A DNA stretch of 64,000 nucleotides, taken from the NCBI GenBank assembly GCA_033782935.1, contig JAWQEG010000369.1, positions 1,121,501 through 1,185,500 of the forward strand, read 5' to 3'. The notes below the pieces were generated by a model. The model saw only the letters and a list, made by a program, of their open reading frames with translations, made no database searches and was not told where the DNA came from. This DNA comes from Petrolisthes cinctipes. Taxonomy: Eukaryota > Arthropoda > Malacostraca > Decapoda > Porcellanidae. A program made the translations under genes and the position numbers. Of the stretch, positions 34,407-48,090 are shown piece after piece. The first letter of the stretch is position 1. Each line of letters starts with the position of its first letter.

Positions 34407-35556
34407 GCATGTTTTTAGCCTATATTTTGAAAATATTCTAGCACTGTGTAGGCATGTACAGATTGCTTCTGGGACCCCAAAATATTGAATTTTCGGGTGT
34501 TTTGAGCCTGAATTTGAGATATAAACGGGTACAGAAGATACATGCACATATTGACTTTGGGCATCTAAAATATCGATTTTCAGCATGTTTTGGGCCTGTA
34601 TTTTGAAAATACTCTAACACTGAGTAGGCATGTACAGATCGCTTCTGGGACCCCAAAATATCGAATTTTCGGGTGTTTAGGGCCAGAATTTAAAATATAA
34701 ACGGGTACAGAAGATGCATGCACATATCGACTTTTGGGCACCTAAAAGATCGATTTTCAGTATGTTTTTGGCCTGTATTTTGAAAATACTCTAACACGGA
34801 GTAAGCATGTACAGATACCTTCTGGGACCTCTAAATATCGAATTTTCGGGTGTTTTGGGACTGAATTTGAGATATCGATTTTTTGGCACCTAAAATGTCG
34901 ATTTTTAGCATGTTTTTAGCCTATATTTTGAAAATATTCTAGCACTGTGTAGGCATGTACAGATTGCTTCTGGGACCCCAAAATATTGAATTTTCGGGTG
35001 TTTTGAGCCTGAATTTAAGATATAAACGGGTACAGAAGATGCATGCACATATCGACTTTTGGGCACCTAAAAGATCGATTTTCAGTATGTTTTTGGCCTG
35101 TATTTTGAAAATACTCTAACACGGAGTAAGCATGTACAGATACCTTCTGGGACCTCTAAATATCGAATTTTCGGGTGTTTTGGGACTGAATTTGAGATAT
35201 CGATTTTTTGGCACCTAAAATGTCGATTTTTAGCATGTTTTTAGCCTATATTTTGAAAATATTCTAGCACTGTGTAGGCATGTACAGATTGCTTCTGGGA
35301 CCCCAAAATATTGAATTTTCGGGTGTTTTGAGCCTGAATTTGAGATATAAACGGGTACAGAAGATACATGCACATATTGACTTTGGGCATCTAAAATATC
35401 GATTTTCAGTATGTTTTGAGCATGTATTTTGAAAATACTCTAACACGGAGTAGGCATGTACAGATAGCTTCTGGGACCCCTAAATATCGAATTTTCGGGT
35501 GTTTTGGGACTGAATTTGAGATATCGACTTTTTGGCACCTAAAATATCGATTCTCA
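34407..35556 (+). repeat. HOR block 501, 325, 324 bp; 1150-bp period, copy 1
   Basis: Units at 34407, 34908 and 35233. The first A is preceded by AAAATATCGATTCTCAGC, a rare variant repeated before 35557. The dimer at 34908 has GAATTTAAGATATAAACGG. The first two units recur at 35557 and 36058; the third does not. Confidence 0.85.
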
Positions 35557-36382
35557 GCATGTTTTTAGCCTATATTTTGAAAATATTCTAGCACTGTGTA
35601 GGCATGTACAGATTGCTTCTGGGACCCCAAAATATTGAATTTTCGGGTGTTTTGAGCCTGAATTTGAGATATAAACGGGTACAGAAGATACATGCACATA
35701 TTGACTTTGGGCATCTAAAATATCGATTTTCAGCATGTTTTGGGCCTGTATTTTGAAAATACTCTAACACTGAGTAGGCATGTACAGATCGCTTCTGGGA
35801 CCCCAAAATATCGAATTTTCGGGTGTTTAGGGCCAGAATTTGAAATATAAACGGGTACAGAAGATGCATGCACATATCGACTTTTGGGCACCTAAAAGAT
35901 CGATTTTCAGTATGTTTTTGGCCTGTATTTTGAAAATACTCTAACACGGAGTAAGCATGTACAGATACTTTCTGGGACCTCTAAATATCGAATTTTCGGG
36001 TGTTTTGGGACTGAATTTGAGATATCGATTTTTTGGCACCTAAAATGTCGATTTTTAGCATGTTTTTAGCCTATATTTTGAAAATATTCTAGCACTGTGT
36101 AGGCATGTACAGATTGCTTCTGGGACCCGAAAATATTGAATTTTCGGGTGTTTTGAGCCTGAATTTAAGATATAAACGGGTACAGAAGATGCATGCACAT
36201 ATCGACTTTTGGGCACCTAAAAGATCGATTTTCAGTATGTTTTTGGCCTGTATTTTGAAAATACTCTAACACGGTGTAAGCATGTACAGATACCTTCTGG
36301 GACCTCTAAATATCGAATTTTCGGGTGTTTTGGGACTGAATTTGAGATATCGATTTTTTGGCACCTAAAATGTCGATTTTTA
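35557..36382 (+). repeat. HOR block 501, 325 bp; partial second copy of the 1150-bp block
   Basis: Units at 35557 and 36058 match those at 34407 and 34908 at offset 1150, sharing CGATTCTCAGC and GAATTTAAGATATAAACGG. Small differences include GGGACCCGAAAATATTG near 36125 and CACGGTGTAAG near 36272. Confidence 0.83.
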
Positions 36383-37560
36383 GCATGTTTTTAGCCTATA
36401 TTTTGAAAATATTCTAGCACTGTGTAGGCATGTACAGATTGCTTCTGGGACCCCAAAATATTGAATTTTCGGGTGTTTTGAGCCTGAATTTGAGATATAA
36501 ACGGGTACAGAAGATACATGCACATATTGACTTTGGGCATCTAAAATATCGATTTTCAGCATGTTTTGGGCCTGTATTTTGAAAATACTCTAACATTGAG
36601 TAGGCATGTACAGATTGCTTCTGGGACCCCAAAATATTGAATTTTCGGGTGTTTTGAGCCTGAATTTGAGATATAAACGGGTACAGAAGATACATGCACA
36701 TATTGACTTTGGGCATCTAAAATATCGATTTTCAGCATGTTTTGGGCCTGTATTTTGAAAATACTCTAACACTGAGTAGGCATGTACAGATTGCTTCTGG
36801 GACCCCAAAATATTGAATTTTCGGGTGTTTTGAGCCTGAATTTGAGATATAAACGGGTACTGATGATGCATGCACATATCGACTTTTGGGCACCTAAAAG
36901 ATCGATTTTCAGTATGTTTTGAGCATGTATTTTGAAAATACTCTAACACGGAGTAGGCATGTACAGATCGCTTCTGGGACCCCTAAATATCGAATTTTCG
37001 GGTGTTTTGGGACTGAATTTGAGATATCGACTTTTTGGCACCTAAAAGATCGATTTTTAGCATGTTTTTAGCCTATATTTTGAAAATATTCTAGCACTGA
37101 GTAGGCATGTACAGATTGCTTCTGGGACCCCAAAATATTGAATTTTCGGGTGTTTTGAGCCTGAATTTGAGATATAAACGGGTACAGAAGATACATGCAC
37201 ATATTGACTTTGGGCGCCAAAAATATCGATTTTCAGCATGTTTTGGGCCTGAATTTTGAAAATACTCTAACACGGAGTAGGCATGTACAGATCGCTTCTG
37301 GGACCCCAAAATATCGAATTTTCGGGTGTTTAGGGCCAGAATTTGAGATATAAACGGGTACAGAAGATGCATGCACATATCGACTTTTGGGCACCTAAAA
37401 GATCGATTTTCAGTATGTTTTTGGCCTGTATTTTGAAAATACTCTAACACGGAGTAGGCATGTACAGATCGCTTCTGGGACCCCTAAATATCGAATTTTC
37501 GGGTGTTTTGGGACTGAATTTGAGATATCGACTTTTTGGCACTTAAAAGATCGATTTTTA
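36383..37560 (+). repeat. HOR block, 677-bp tetramer and 501-bp trimer
   Basis: The tetramer at 36383 has a second monomer that starts like B and ends like A, as at 993, 4990 and 26124. The trimer at 37060 has GGGCGCCAAAAATATCG, a variant shared with the units at 1 and 3998. Confidence 0.85.
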
Positions 37561-39053
37561 GCATGTTTTTAGCCTATATTTTGAAAATATTCTAGCACTG
37601 TACAGATTGCTTCTGGGACCCCAAAATATTGAATTTTCGGGTGTTTTGAGCCTGAATTTGAGATATAAACGGGTACAGAAGATACATGCACATATTGACT
37701 TTGGGCATCTAAAATATCGATTTTCAGCATGTTTTGGGCCTGTATTTTGAAAATACTCTAACACTGAGTAGGCATATACAGATTGCTTCTGGGACCCCAA
37801 AATATTGAATTTTCGGGTGTTTTGAGCCTGAATTTGAGATATAAACGGGTACTGAAGATGCATGCACATATCGACTTTTGGGCACCTAAAAGATCGATTT
37901 TCAGTATGTTTTGAGCATGTATTTTGAAAATACTCTAACACGGAGTAGGCATGTACAGATCGCTTCTGGGACCCCTAAATATCGAATTTTCGGGTGTTTT
38001 GGGACTGAATTTGAGATATCGACTTTTTGGCACCTAAAAGATCGATTTTTAGCATGTTTTTAGCCTATATTTTGAAAATATTCTAGCACTGAGTAAGCAT
38101 GTACAGATTGCTTCTGGGACCCCAAAATATTGAATTTTCGGGTGTTTTGAGCCTGAATTTGAGATATAAACGGGTACAGAAGATACATGCACATATTGAC
38201 TTTGGGCACCAAAAATATCGATTTTCAGCATGTTTTGGGCCTGAATTTTGAAAATACTCTAACACGGAGTAGGCATGTACAGATCGCTTCTGGGACCCCA
38301 AAATATCGAATTTTCGGGTGTTTAGGGCCAGAATTTGAGATATAAACGGGTACAGAAGATGCATGCACATATCGACTTTTGTGCACCTAAAAGATCGATT
38401 TTCAGTATGTTTTGAGCATGTATTTTGAAAATACTCTAACACGGAGTAGGAATGTACAGATCGCTTCTGGGACCCCTAAATATCGAATTTTCGGGTGTTT
38501 TGGGACTGAATTTGAGATATCGACTTTTTGGCACCTAAAAGATCGATTTTCAGCATGTTTTTAGCCTATATTTTGAAAATATTCTAGCACTGAGTAGGCA
38601 TGTACAGATTGCTTCTGTGACCCCAAAATATTGAATTTTCGGGTGTTTTGAGCCTGAATTTGAGATATAAACGGGTACAAAAGATACATGCACATATTGA
38701 CTTTGGGCACCAAAAATATCGATTTTCAGCATGTTTTGGGCCTGAATTTTGAAAATACTCTAACACGGAGTAGGCATGTACAGATCGCTTCTGGGACCCC
38801 AAAATATCGAATTTTCGGGTGTTTAAGGCCAGAATTTGAGATATAAACGGGTACAGAAGATGCATGCACATATCGACTTTTGGGCACCTAAAAGATCGAT
38901 TTTCAGTATGTTTTTGACCTGTATTTTGAAAATACTCTAACACGGAGTAAGCATGTACAGATACCTTCTGGGACCTCTAAATATCGAATTTTCGGGTGTT
39001 TTGGGACTGAATTTGAGATATCGATTTTTTGGCACCTAAAATGTCGATTTTTA
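37561..39053 (+). repeat. Nine-monomer block, copy 1 (1493 bp)
   Basis: Units at 37561 (491), 38052 (501) and 38553 (501). Private marks are GGCATATACAGATTGC, GTAGGAATGTACAG, GGTACAAAAGATACATG and GTTTAAGGCCAG. All recur in the next 1503 bp. The only length difference is the 10-bp A deletion in the first unit. Confidence 0.88.
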
Positions 39054-40556
39054 GCATGTTTTTAGCCTATATTTTGAAAATATTCTAGCACTGTGTAGGC
39101 ATGTACAGATTGCTTCTGGGACCCCAAAATATTGAATTTTCGGGTGTTTTGAGCCTGAATTTGAGATATAAATGGGTACAGAAGATACATGCACATATTG
39201 ACTTTGGGCATCTAAAATATCGATTTTCAGCATGTTTTGGGCCTGTATTTTGAAAATACTCTAACACTGAGTAGGCATATACAGATTGCTTCTGGGACCC
39301 CAAAATATTGAATTTTCGGGTGTTTTGAGCCTGAATTTGAGATATAAACGGGTACTGAAGATGCATGCACATATCGACTTTTGGGCACCTAAAAGATCGA
39401 TTTTCAGTATGTTTTGAGCATGTATTTTGAAAATACTCTAACACGGAGTAGGCATGTACAGATCGCTTCTGGGACCCCTAAATATCGAATTTTCGGGTGT
39501 TTTGGGACTGAATTTGAGATATCGACTTTTTGGCACCTAAAAGATCGATTTTTAGCATGTTTTTAGCCTATATTTTGAAAATATTCTAGCACTGAGTAAG
39601 CATGTACAGATTGCTTCTGGGACCCCAAAATATTGAATTTTCGGGTGTTTTGAGCCTGAATTTGAGATATAAACGGGTACAGAAGATACATGCACATATT
39701 GACTTTGGGCACCAAAAATATCGATTTTCAGCATGTTTTGGGCCTGAATTTTGAAAATACTCTAACACGGAGTAGGCATGTACAGATCGCTTCTGGGACC
39801 CCAAAATATCGAATTTTCGGGTGTTTAGGGCCAGAATTTGAGATATAAACGGGTACAGAAGATGCATGCACATATCGACTTTTGTGCACCTAAAAGATCG
39901 ATTTTCAGTATGTTTTGAGCATGTATTTTGAAAATACTCTAACACGGAGTAGGAATGTACAGATCGCTTCTGGGACCCCTAAATATCGAATTTTCGGGTG
40001 TTTTGGGACTGAATTTGAGATATCGACTTTTTGGCACCTAAAAGATCGATTTTCAGCATGTTTTTAGCCTATATTTTGAAAATATTCTAGCACTGAGTAG
40101 GCATGTACAGATTGCTTCTGGGACCCCAAAATATTGAATTTTCGGGTGTTTTGAGCCTGAATTTGAGATATAAACGGGTACAAAAGATACATGCACATAT
40201 TGACTTTGGGCACCAAAAATATCGATTTTCAGCATGTTTTGGGCCTGAATTTTGAAAATACTCTAACACGGAGTAGGCATGTACAGATCGCTTCTGGGAC
40301 CCCAAAATATCGAATTTTCGGGTGTTTAAGGCCAGAATTTGAGATATAAACGGGTACAGAAGATTCATGCACATATCGACTTTTGGGCACCTAAAAGATC
40401 GATTTTCAGTATGTTTTTGGCCTGTATTTTGAAAATACTCTAACACGGAGTAAGCATGTACAGATACCTTCTGGGACCTCTAAATATCGAATTTTCGGGT
40501 GTTTTGGGACTGAATTTGAGATATCGATTTTTTGGCACCTAAAATGTCGATTTTTA
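39054..40556 (+). repeat. Nine-monomer block, copy 2 (1503 bp)
   Basis: Units at 39054, 39555 and 40056, all 501 bp, repeating the marks of copy 1. Its first A has GCACTGTGTAGGCATG where copy 1 lacks 10 bp. One copy has therefore gained or repaired that site since duplication, or recombination replaced the first monomer. Confidence 0.88.
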
Positions 40557-42855
40557 GCATGTTTTTAGCCTATATTTTGAAAATATTCTAGCACTGTGTA
40601 GGCATGTACAGATTGCTTCTGGGACCCCAAAATATTGAATTTTCGGGTGTTTTGAGCCTGAATTTGAGATATAAATGGGTACAGAAGATAAATGCACATA
40701 TTGACTTTGGGCATCTAAAATATCGATTTTCAGTATGTTTTGAGCATGTATTTTGAAAATACTCTAACACGGAGTAGGCATGTACAGATCGCTTCTGGGA
40801 CCCCTAAATATCGAATTTTCGGGTGTTTTGGGACTGAATTTGAGATATCGTCTTTTTGGCACCTAAAAGATCGATTTTTAGCATGTTTTTAGCCTATATT
40901 TTGAAAATATTCTAGCACTGAGTAGGCATGTACAGAATGCTTCTGGGACCCCAAAATATTGAATTTTCGGGTGTTTTGAGCCTGAATTTGAGATATAAAC
41001 GGGTACAGAAGATACATGCACATATTGACTTTGGGCATCTAAAATATCGATTTTCAGCATGTTTTGGGCCTGAATTTTGAAAATACTCTAACACTGAGTA
41101 GGCATGTACAGATTGCTTCTGGGACCCCAAAATATTGATTTTTCGGGTGTTTTGAGCCTGAATTTGAGATATAAACGGGTACTGAAGATGCATGCACATA
41201 TCGACTTTTGTGCACCTAACAGATCGATTTTCAGTATGTTTTTGGCCTGTATTTTGAAAATACTCTAACACGGAGTAGGCATGTACAGATACCTTCTGGG
41301 ACCTCTAAATATCGAATTTTCGGGTGTTTTGGGACTGAATTTGAGATATCGATTTTTTGGCACCTAAAATGTCGATTTTTAGCATGTTTTTAGCCTATAT
41401 TTTGAAAATATTCTAGCACTGAGTAGGCATGTACAGATTGCTTCTGGGACCCCAAAATATTGAATTTTCGGGTGTTTTGAGCCTGAATTTGAGATATAAA
41501 CGGGTACAGAAGATACATGCACATATTGACTTTGGGCACCAAAAATAGCGATTTTCAGCATGTTTTGGGCCAGAATTTTGAAAATACTCTAACACGGAGT
41601 AGGCTTGTACAGATCGCTTCTGGGACCCCAAAATATCGAATTTTCGGGTGTTTTGGGACTGAATTTGAGATATCGACTTTTTGGCACCTAAAAGATCGAT
41701 TTTCAGCATGTTTTTAGCCTATATTTTGAAAATATTCTAGCACTGAGTAGGCATTTACAGATTGCTTCTGGGACCCCAAAATATTGAATTTTTGAGTGTT
41801 TTGAGCCTAAATATGAGATATAAACGGGTACAGAAGATGCATGCACATATCGACTTTTGGGCACCTAAAAGATCGATTTTCAGTATGTTTTTGGCCTGTA
41901 TTTTGAAAATACTCTAACACGGAGTAAGCATGTACAGATACCTTCTGGGACCTCTAAATATCGAATTTTCGGGTGTTTTGGGACTGAATTTAAGTTATCG
42001 ATTTTTTGGCACCTAAAATGTCGATTTTTAGCATGTTTTTAGCCTATATTTTGAAAATATTCTAGCACTGTGTAGGCATGTACAGATTGCTTCTGGGACC
42101 CCAAAATATTGAATTTTCGGGTGTTTTGAGCCTGAATTTGAGATATAAACGGGTACAGAAGATACATGCACATATTGACTTTGGGCATCTAAAATATCGA
42201 TTTTCAGTATGTTTTGAGCATGTATTTTGAAAATACTCTAACACGGAGTAGGCATGTACAGATCGCTTCTGCGACCCCTAAATATTGAATTTTCGGGTGT
42301 TTTGAGCCTGAATTTGAGATATAAACGGGTACTGAAGATGCATGCACATATCGACTTTTGGGCACCTAAAAGATCGATTTTCAGTATGTTTTGAGCATGT
42401 ATTTTGAAAATACTCTAACACGGAGTAGGCATGTACAGATCGCTTCTGGGACCTCTAAATATCGAATTTTCGGGTGTTTTGGGACTGAATTTGAGATATC
42501 GGTTTTTTGGCACCTAAAATGTCGATTTTTAGCATGTTTTCAGCCTATATTTTGAAAATATTCTAGCACTGTGTAGGCATGTACAGATTGCTTCTGGGAC
42601 CCCAAAATATTGAATTTTCGGGTGTTTTGAGCCTGAATTTGAGATATAAATGGGTACAGAAGATACATGCACATATTGACTTTGGGCATCTAAAATATCG
42701 ATTTTCAGTATGTTTTGTGCATGTATTTTGAAAATACTCTAACACGGAGTAGGCATGTACAGATCGCTTCTGGGACCCCTAAATATCGAATTTTCGGGTG
42801 TTTTGGGACTGAATTTGAGATATCGACTTTTTGGCACCTAAAAGATCGATTTTTA
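40557..42855 (+). repeat. HOR block rich in dimers
   Basis: Units at 40557 (324), 40881 (501), 41382 (324), 41706 (325), 42031 (501) and 42532 (324). The dimer at 41382 joins an A monomer to a monomer that starts like B (GCATGTTTTGGGCCAG, GGCTTGTACAG) and ends with the 29-bp-deleted C tail. No gene is present. Confidence 0.85.
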
Positions 42856-44682
42856 GCATGTTTTTAGCCTATATTTTGAAAATATTCTAGCACTGAGTAG
42901 GCATGTACAGATTGCTTCTGGGACCCCAAAATATTGAATTTTCGGGTGTTTTGAGCCTGAATTTGAGATATAAACGGGTACAGAAGATACATGCACATAT
43001 TGACTTTGGGCACCAAAAATATCGATTTTCAGCATGTTTTGGCCAGAATTTTGAAAATACTCTAACACGGAGTAGGCTTGTACAGATCGCTTCTGGGACC
43101 CCAAAATATCGAATTTTCGGGTGTTTAGGGCCAGAATTTGAGATATAAACGGGTACAGAAGATGCATGCACATGTCGACTTTTGGGCACCTAAAAGATCA
43201 ATTTTCAGTATGTTTTTGGCCTGTATTTTGAAAATACTCTAACACGGAGTAGGCATGTACAGATACCTTCTGGGACCTCTAAATATCGAATTTTCGGGTG
43301 TTTTGGGACTGAATTTGAGATATCGATTTTTTGGCACCTAAAATGTCGATTTTTAGCATGTTTTTAGCCTATATTTTGAAAATATTCTAGCACTGTGTAG
43401 GCATGTACAGATTGCTTCTGGGACCCCAAAATATTGAATTTTCGGGTGTTTTGAGCCTGAATTTGAGATATAAACGGGTACAGAAGATACATGCACATAT
43501 TGACTTTGGGCATCTAAAATATCGATTTTCAGCATGTTTTGGGCCTGTATTTTGAAAATACTCTAACACTGAATAGGCATGTACAGATTGCTTCTGGGAC
43601 CCCAAAATATTGAATTTTCGGGTGTTTTGAGCCTGAATTTGAGATATAAACGGGTACTGAAGATGCATGCACATATCGACTTTTGTGCACCTAAAAGATC
43701 GATTTTCAGTATGTTTTGAGCATGTATTTTGAAAATACTCTAACACGGAGTAGGCATGTACAGATCGCTTCTGGGACGCCTAAATATCGAATTTTCGGGT
43801 GTTTTGGGACTGAATTTGAGATATCGACTTTTTGGCACCTAAAAGATCGATTTTCAGCATGTTTTTAGCCTATATTTTGAAAATATTCTAGCACTGAGTA
43901 GGCATGTACAGATTGCTTCTGGGACCCCAAAATATTGAATTTCCGAGTGTTTTGAGCCTGAATTTGAGATATAAACGGGTACAGAAGATGCATGCACATA
44001 TCGACTTTTGGGCACCTAAAAGATCGATTTTCAGTATGTTTTTGGCCTGTATTTTGAAAATACTCTAACACGGAGTAAGCATGTACAGATACCTTCTGGG
44101 ACCTCTAAATATCGAATTTTCGGGTGTTTTGGGACTGAATTTAAGATATCGATTTTTTGGCACCTAAAATGTCGATTTTTAGCATGTTTTTAGCCTATAT
44201 TTTGAAAATATTCTAGCACTGTGTAGGCAGGTACAGATTGCTTCTGGGACCCCAAAATATTGAATTTTCGGGTGTTTTGAGCCTGAATTTGAGATATAAA
44301 CGGGTACAGAAGATACATGCACATATTGACTTTGGGCATCTAAAATATCGATTTTCAGTATGTTTTGAGCATGTATTTTGAAAATACTCTAACACGGAGT
44401 AGGCATGTACAGATCGCTTCTGGGACCCCAAAATATCGAATTTTCGGGTGTTTAGGGCCAGAATTTGAGATATAAACGGGTACAGAAGATGCATGCACAT
44501 ATCGACTTTTGGGCACCTAAAAGATCGATTTTCAGTATGTTTTTGGCCTGTATTTTGAAAATACTCTAACATGGAGTAAGCATGTACAGATACCTTCTGG
44601 GACCTCTAAATATCGAATTTTCGGGTGTTTTGGGACTGAATTTGAGATATCGATTTTTTGGCACCTAAAATGTCGATTTTTA
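42856..44682 (+). repeat. HOR block 500, 501, 325, 501; related to 48091-49908
   Basis: Units at 42856, 43356, 43857 and 44182. The last three match those at 48582, 49083 and 49408 at offset about 5226, sharing CACTGAATAGGC and GAATTTCCGAGTGTTTTG. The first matches 48091 (GGCTTGTACAG, CACATGTCGAC) but lacks the 10-bp A deletion and has a short deletion at GTTTTGGCCAG. Confidence 0.84.
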
Positions 44683-46008
44683 GGATGTTTTTAGCCTATA
44701 TTTTGAAAATATTCTAGCACTGTGTAGGCATGTACAGATTGCTTCTGGGACCCCAAAATATTGAATTTTCGGGTGTTTTGAGCCTGAATTTGAGATATAA
44801 ACGGGTACAGAAGATACATGCACATATTGACTTTGGGCATTTAAAATATCGATTTTCAGTATGTTTTGAGCATGTATTTTGAAAATACTCTAACACGGAG
44901 TAGGCATGTACAGATCGCTTCTGGGACCCCTAAATATCGAATTTTCGGGTGTTTTGGGACTGAATTTGAGATATCGACTTTTTGGCACCTAAAATATCGA
45001 TTTTTAGCATGTTTTTAGCCTATATTTTGAAAATATTCTAGCACTGAGTAGGCATGTACAGATTGCTTCTGGGACCCCAAAATATTGAATTTTCGGGTGT
45101 TTTGAGCCTGAATTTGAGATATAAACGGGTACAGAAGATACATGCACATATTGACTTTGGGCACCAAAAATATCGATTTTCAGCTTGTTTTAGGCCTGAA
45201 TTTTGAAAATACTCTAACACGGAGTAGGCATGTACAGATCGCTTCTGGGACCCCAAAATATCGAATTTTCGGGTGTTTAGGGCCAGAATTTGAGATATAA
45301 ACGGGTACTGAAGATGCATGCACATATCGACTTTTGTGCACCTAAAAGATCGATTTTCAGTATGTTTTGAGCCTGTATTTTGAAAATACTCTAACACGGA
45401 GTAGGCATGTACAGATCGCTTCTGGGACCCCTAAATATAGAATTTTCGGGTGTTTTGGGACTGAATTTGAGATAACGACTTTTTGGCACCTAAAAGATCG
45501 ATTTTTAGCATGTTTTTAGCCTATATTTTGAAAATATTCTAGCACTGAGTAGACATGTACAGATTGCTTCTGGGACCCCAAAATATTGAATTTTCGGGTG
45601 TTTTGAGCCTGAATTTGAGATATAAACGGGTACAGAAGATACATGCACATATTGACTTTGGGCACCAAAAATATCGATTTTCAGCATGTTTTGGGCCTGA
45701 ATTTTGAAAATACTCTAACACGGAGTAGGCATGTACAGATCGCTTCTTGGACCCCAAAATATCGAATTTTCGGGTGTTTAGGGCCAGAATTTGAGATATA
45801 AACGGGTACAGAAGATGCATGCACATATCGACTTTTGGGCACCTAAAAGATCGATTTTCAGTATGTTTTTGGCCTGTATTTTGAAAATACTCTAACATGG
45901 AGTAAGCATGTACAGATACCTTCTGGGACCTCTAAATATCGAATTTTCGGGTGTTTTGGGACTGAATTTGAGATATCGATTTTTTGGCACCTAAAATGTC
46001 GATTTTTA
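44683..46008 (+). repeat. HOR block 324, 501, 501
   Basis: Units at 44683 (starting GGATG rather than GCATG), 45007 and 45508. The trimer at 45508 has TTCTTGGACCCC, repeated in the unit at 56048. No gene is present. Confidence 0.84.
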
Positions 46009-48090
46009 GCATGTTTTTATCCTATATTTTGAAAATATTCTAGCACTGTGTAGGCATGTACAGATTGCTTCTGGGACCCCAGAATATTGAATTTTCGGGT
46101 GTTTTGAGCCTGAATTTGAGATATAAACGGGTACAGAAGATACTTTGAAAATACTCTAACACGGAGTAGGCATGTACAGATCGCTTCTGGGACCCCAAAA
46201 TATCGAATTTTCGGGTGTTTTGAGCCTGAATTTGAGATATAAACGGGTATTGAAGATGCATGCACATATCGACTTTTGTGCACCTAAAAGATCGATTTTC
46301 AGTATGTTTTGTGCATGTATTTTGAAAATACTCTAACACGGAGTAGGCATGTACAGATCGCTTCTGCGACCCCTAAATATCGAATTTTCGGGTGTTTTGG
46401 GACTGAATTTGAGATATCGACTTTTTGGCACCTAAAATGTCGATTTTTAGCATGTTTTTAGCCTATATTTTGAAAATATTCTAGCACTGTACAGATTGCT
46501 TCTGGGACCCCAAAATATTGAATTTTCGGGTGTTTTGAGCCTGAATTTGAGATATAAACGGGTACAGAAGATACATGCACATATTGACTTTGGGCACCAA
46601 AAATATCGATTTTCAGCATGTTTTGGGCCTGTATTTTGAAAATACTCTAACACTGAGTAGGCATGTACAGATTGCTTCTGGGACCTCAAAATATTGAATT
46701 TTCGGGTGTTTTGAGCCTGAATTTGAGATATAAACGGGTACTGAAGATGCATGCACATATCGACTTTTGGGCACCTAAAAGATCGATTTTCAGTATGTTT
46801 TGAGCATGTATTTTGAAAATACTCTAACACGGAGTAGGCATGTACAGATCGCTACTGGGACCCCTAAATATCGAATTTTCGGGTGTTTTGGGACTGAATT
46901 TGAGATATCGACTTTTTGGCACCTAAAAGATCGATTTTTAGCATGTTTTTAGCCTATATTTTGAAAATATTCTAGCACTGAGTAGGCATGTACAGATTGC
47001 TTCTGGGACCCCAAAATATTGAATTTTCGGGTGTTTTGAGCCTGAATTTGAGATATAAACGGGTACAGAAGATACATGCACATATTGACTTTGGGCATCT
47101 AAAATATCGATTTTCAGCATGTTTTGGGCCTGTATTTTGAAAATACTCTAACACTGAGTATTGATGTACAGATTGCTTCTGGGACCCCAAAATATTGAAT
47201 TTTCGGGTGTTTTGAGCCCGAATTTGAGATATAAACGGGTACAGAAGATGCATGAACATATCGACTTTTGTGCGCCTAAAAGATCGATTTTCAGTATGTT
47301 TTGAGCATGTATTTTGAAAATACTCTAACACGGAGTAGGCATGTACAGATCGCTTCTGGGACCCCTAAATATCGAATTTTCGGGTGTTTTGGGACTGAAT
47401 TTGAGATATCGACTTTTTGGCACCTAAAAGATCGATTTTCAGCATGTTTTTAGCCTATATTTTGAAAATATTCTAGCACTGAGTAGGCATGTACAGATTG
47501 CTTCTGGGACCCCAAAATATTGAATTTTCGGGTGTTTTGAGCCTGAATTTGAGATATAAACGGGTACAGAAGATGCATGCACATATCGACTTTTGGGCAC
47601 CTAAAAGATCGATTTTCAGTATGTTTTTGGCCTGTATTTTGAAAATACTCTAACACGGAGTAAGCATGTACAGATACCTTCTGGGACCTCTAAATATCGA
47701 ATTTTCGGGTGTTTTGGGACTGAATTTGAGATATCGATTTTTTGGCACCTAAAATGTCGATTTTTAGCATGTTTTTAGCCTATATTTTGAAAATATTCTA
47801 GCACTGTGTAGGCATGTACAGATTGCTTCTGGGACCCAAAAATATTGAATTTTCGGGTGTTTTGAGCCTGAATTTGAGATATAAATGGGTACAGAAGATA
47901 CATGCACATATTGACTTTGGGCATCTAAAATATCGATTTTCAGTATGTTTTGAGCATGTATTTTGAAAATACTCTAACACGGAGTAGGCATGTACAGATC
48001 GCTTCTGGGACCCCTAAATATCGAATTTTCGGGTGTTTTGGGACTGAATTTGAGATATCGACTTTTTGGCACCTAAAAGATCGATTTTTA
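46009..48090 (+). repeat. Superblock 441, 491, 501, 325, 324; copy 1 (2082 bp)
   Basis: Units at 46009, 46450, 46941, 47442 and 47767. The 441-bp unit has the 60-bp deletion (junction 46143/46144) without the 10-bp deletion. The same five-unit series follows at 49909, offset 3900. Confidence 0.87.
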
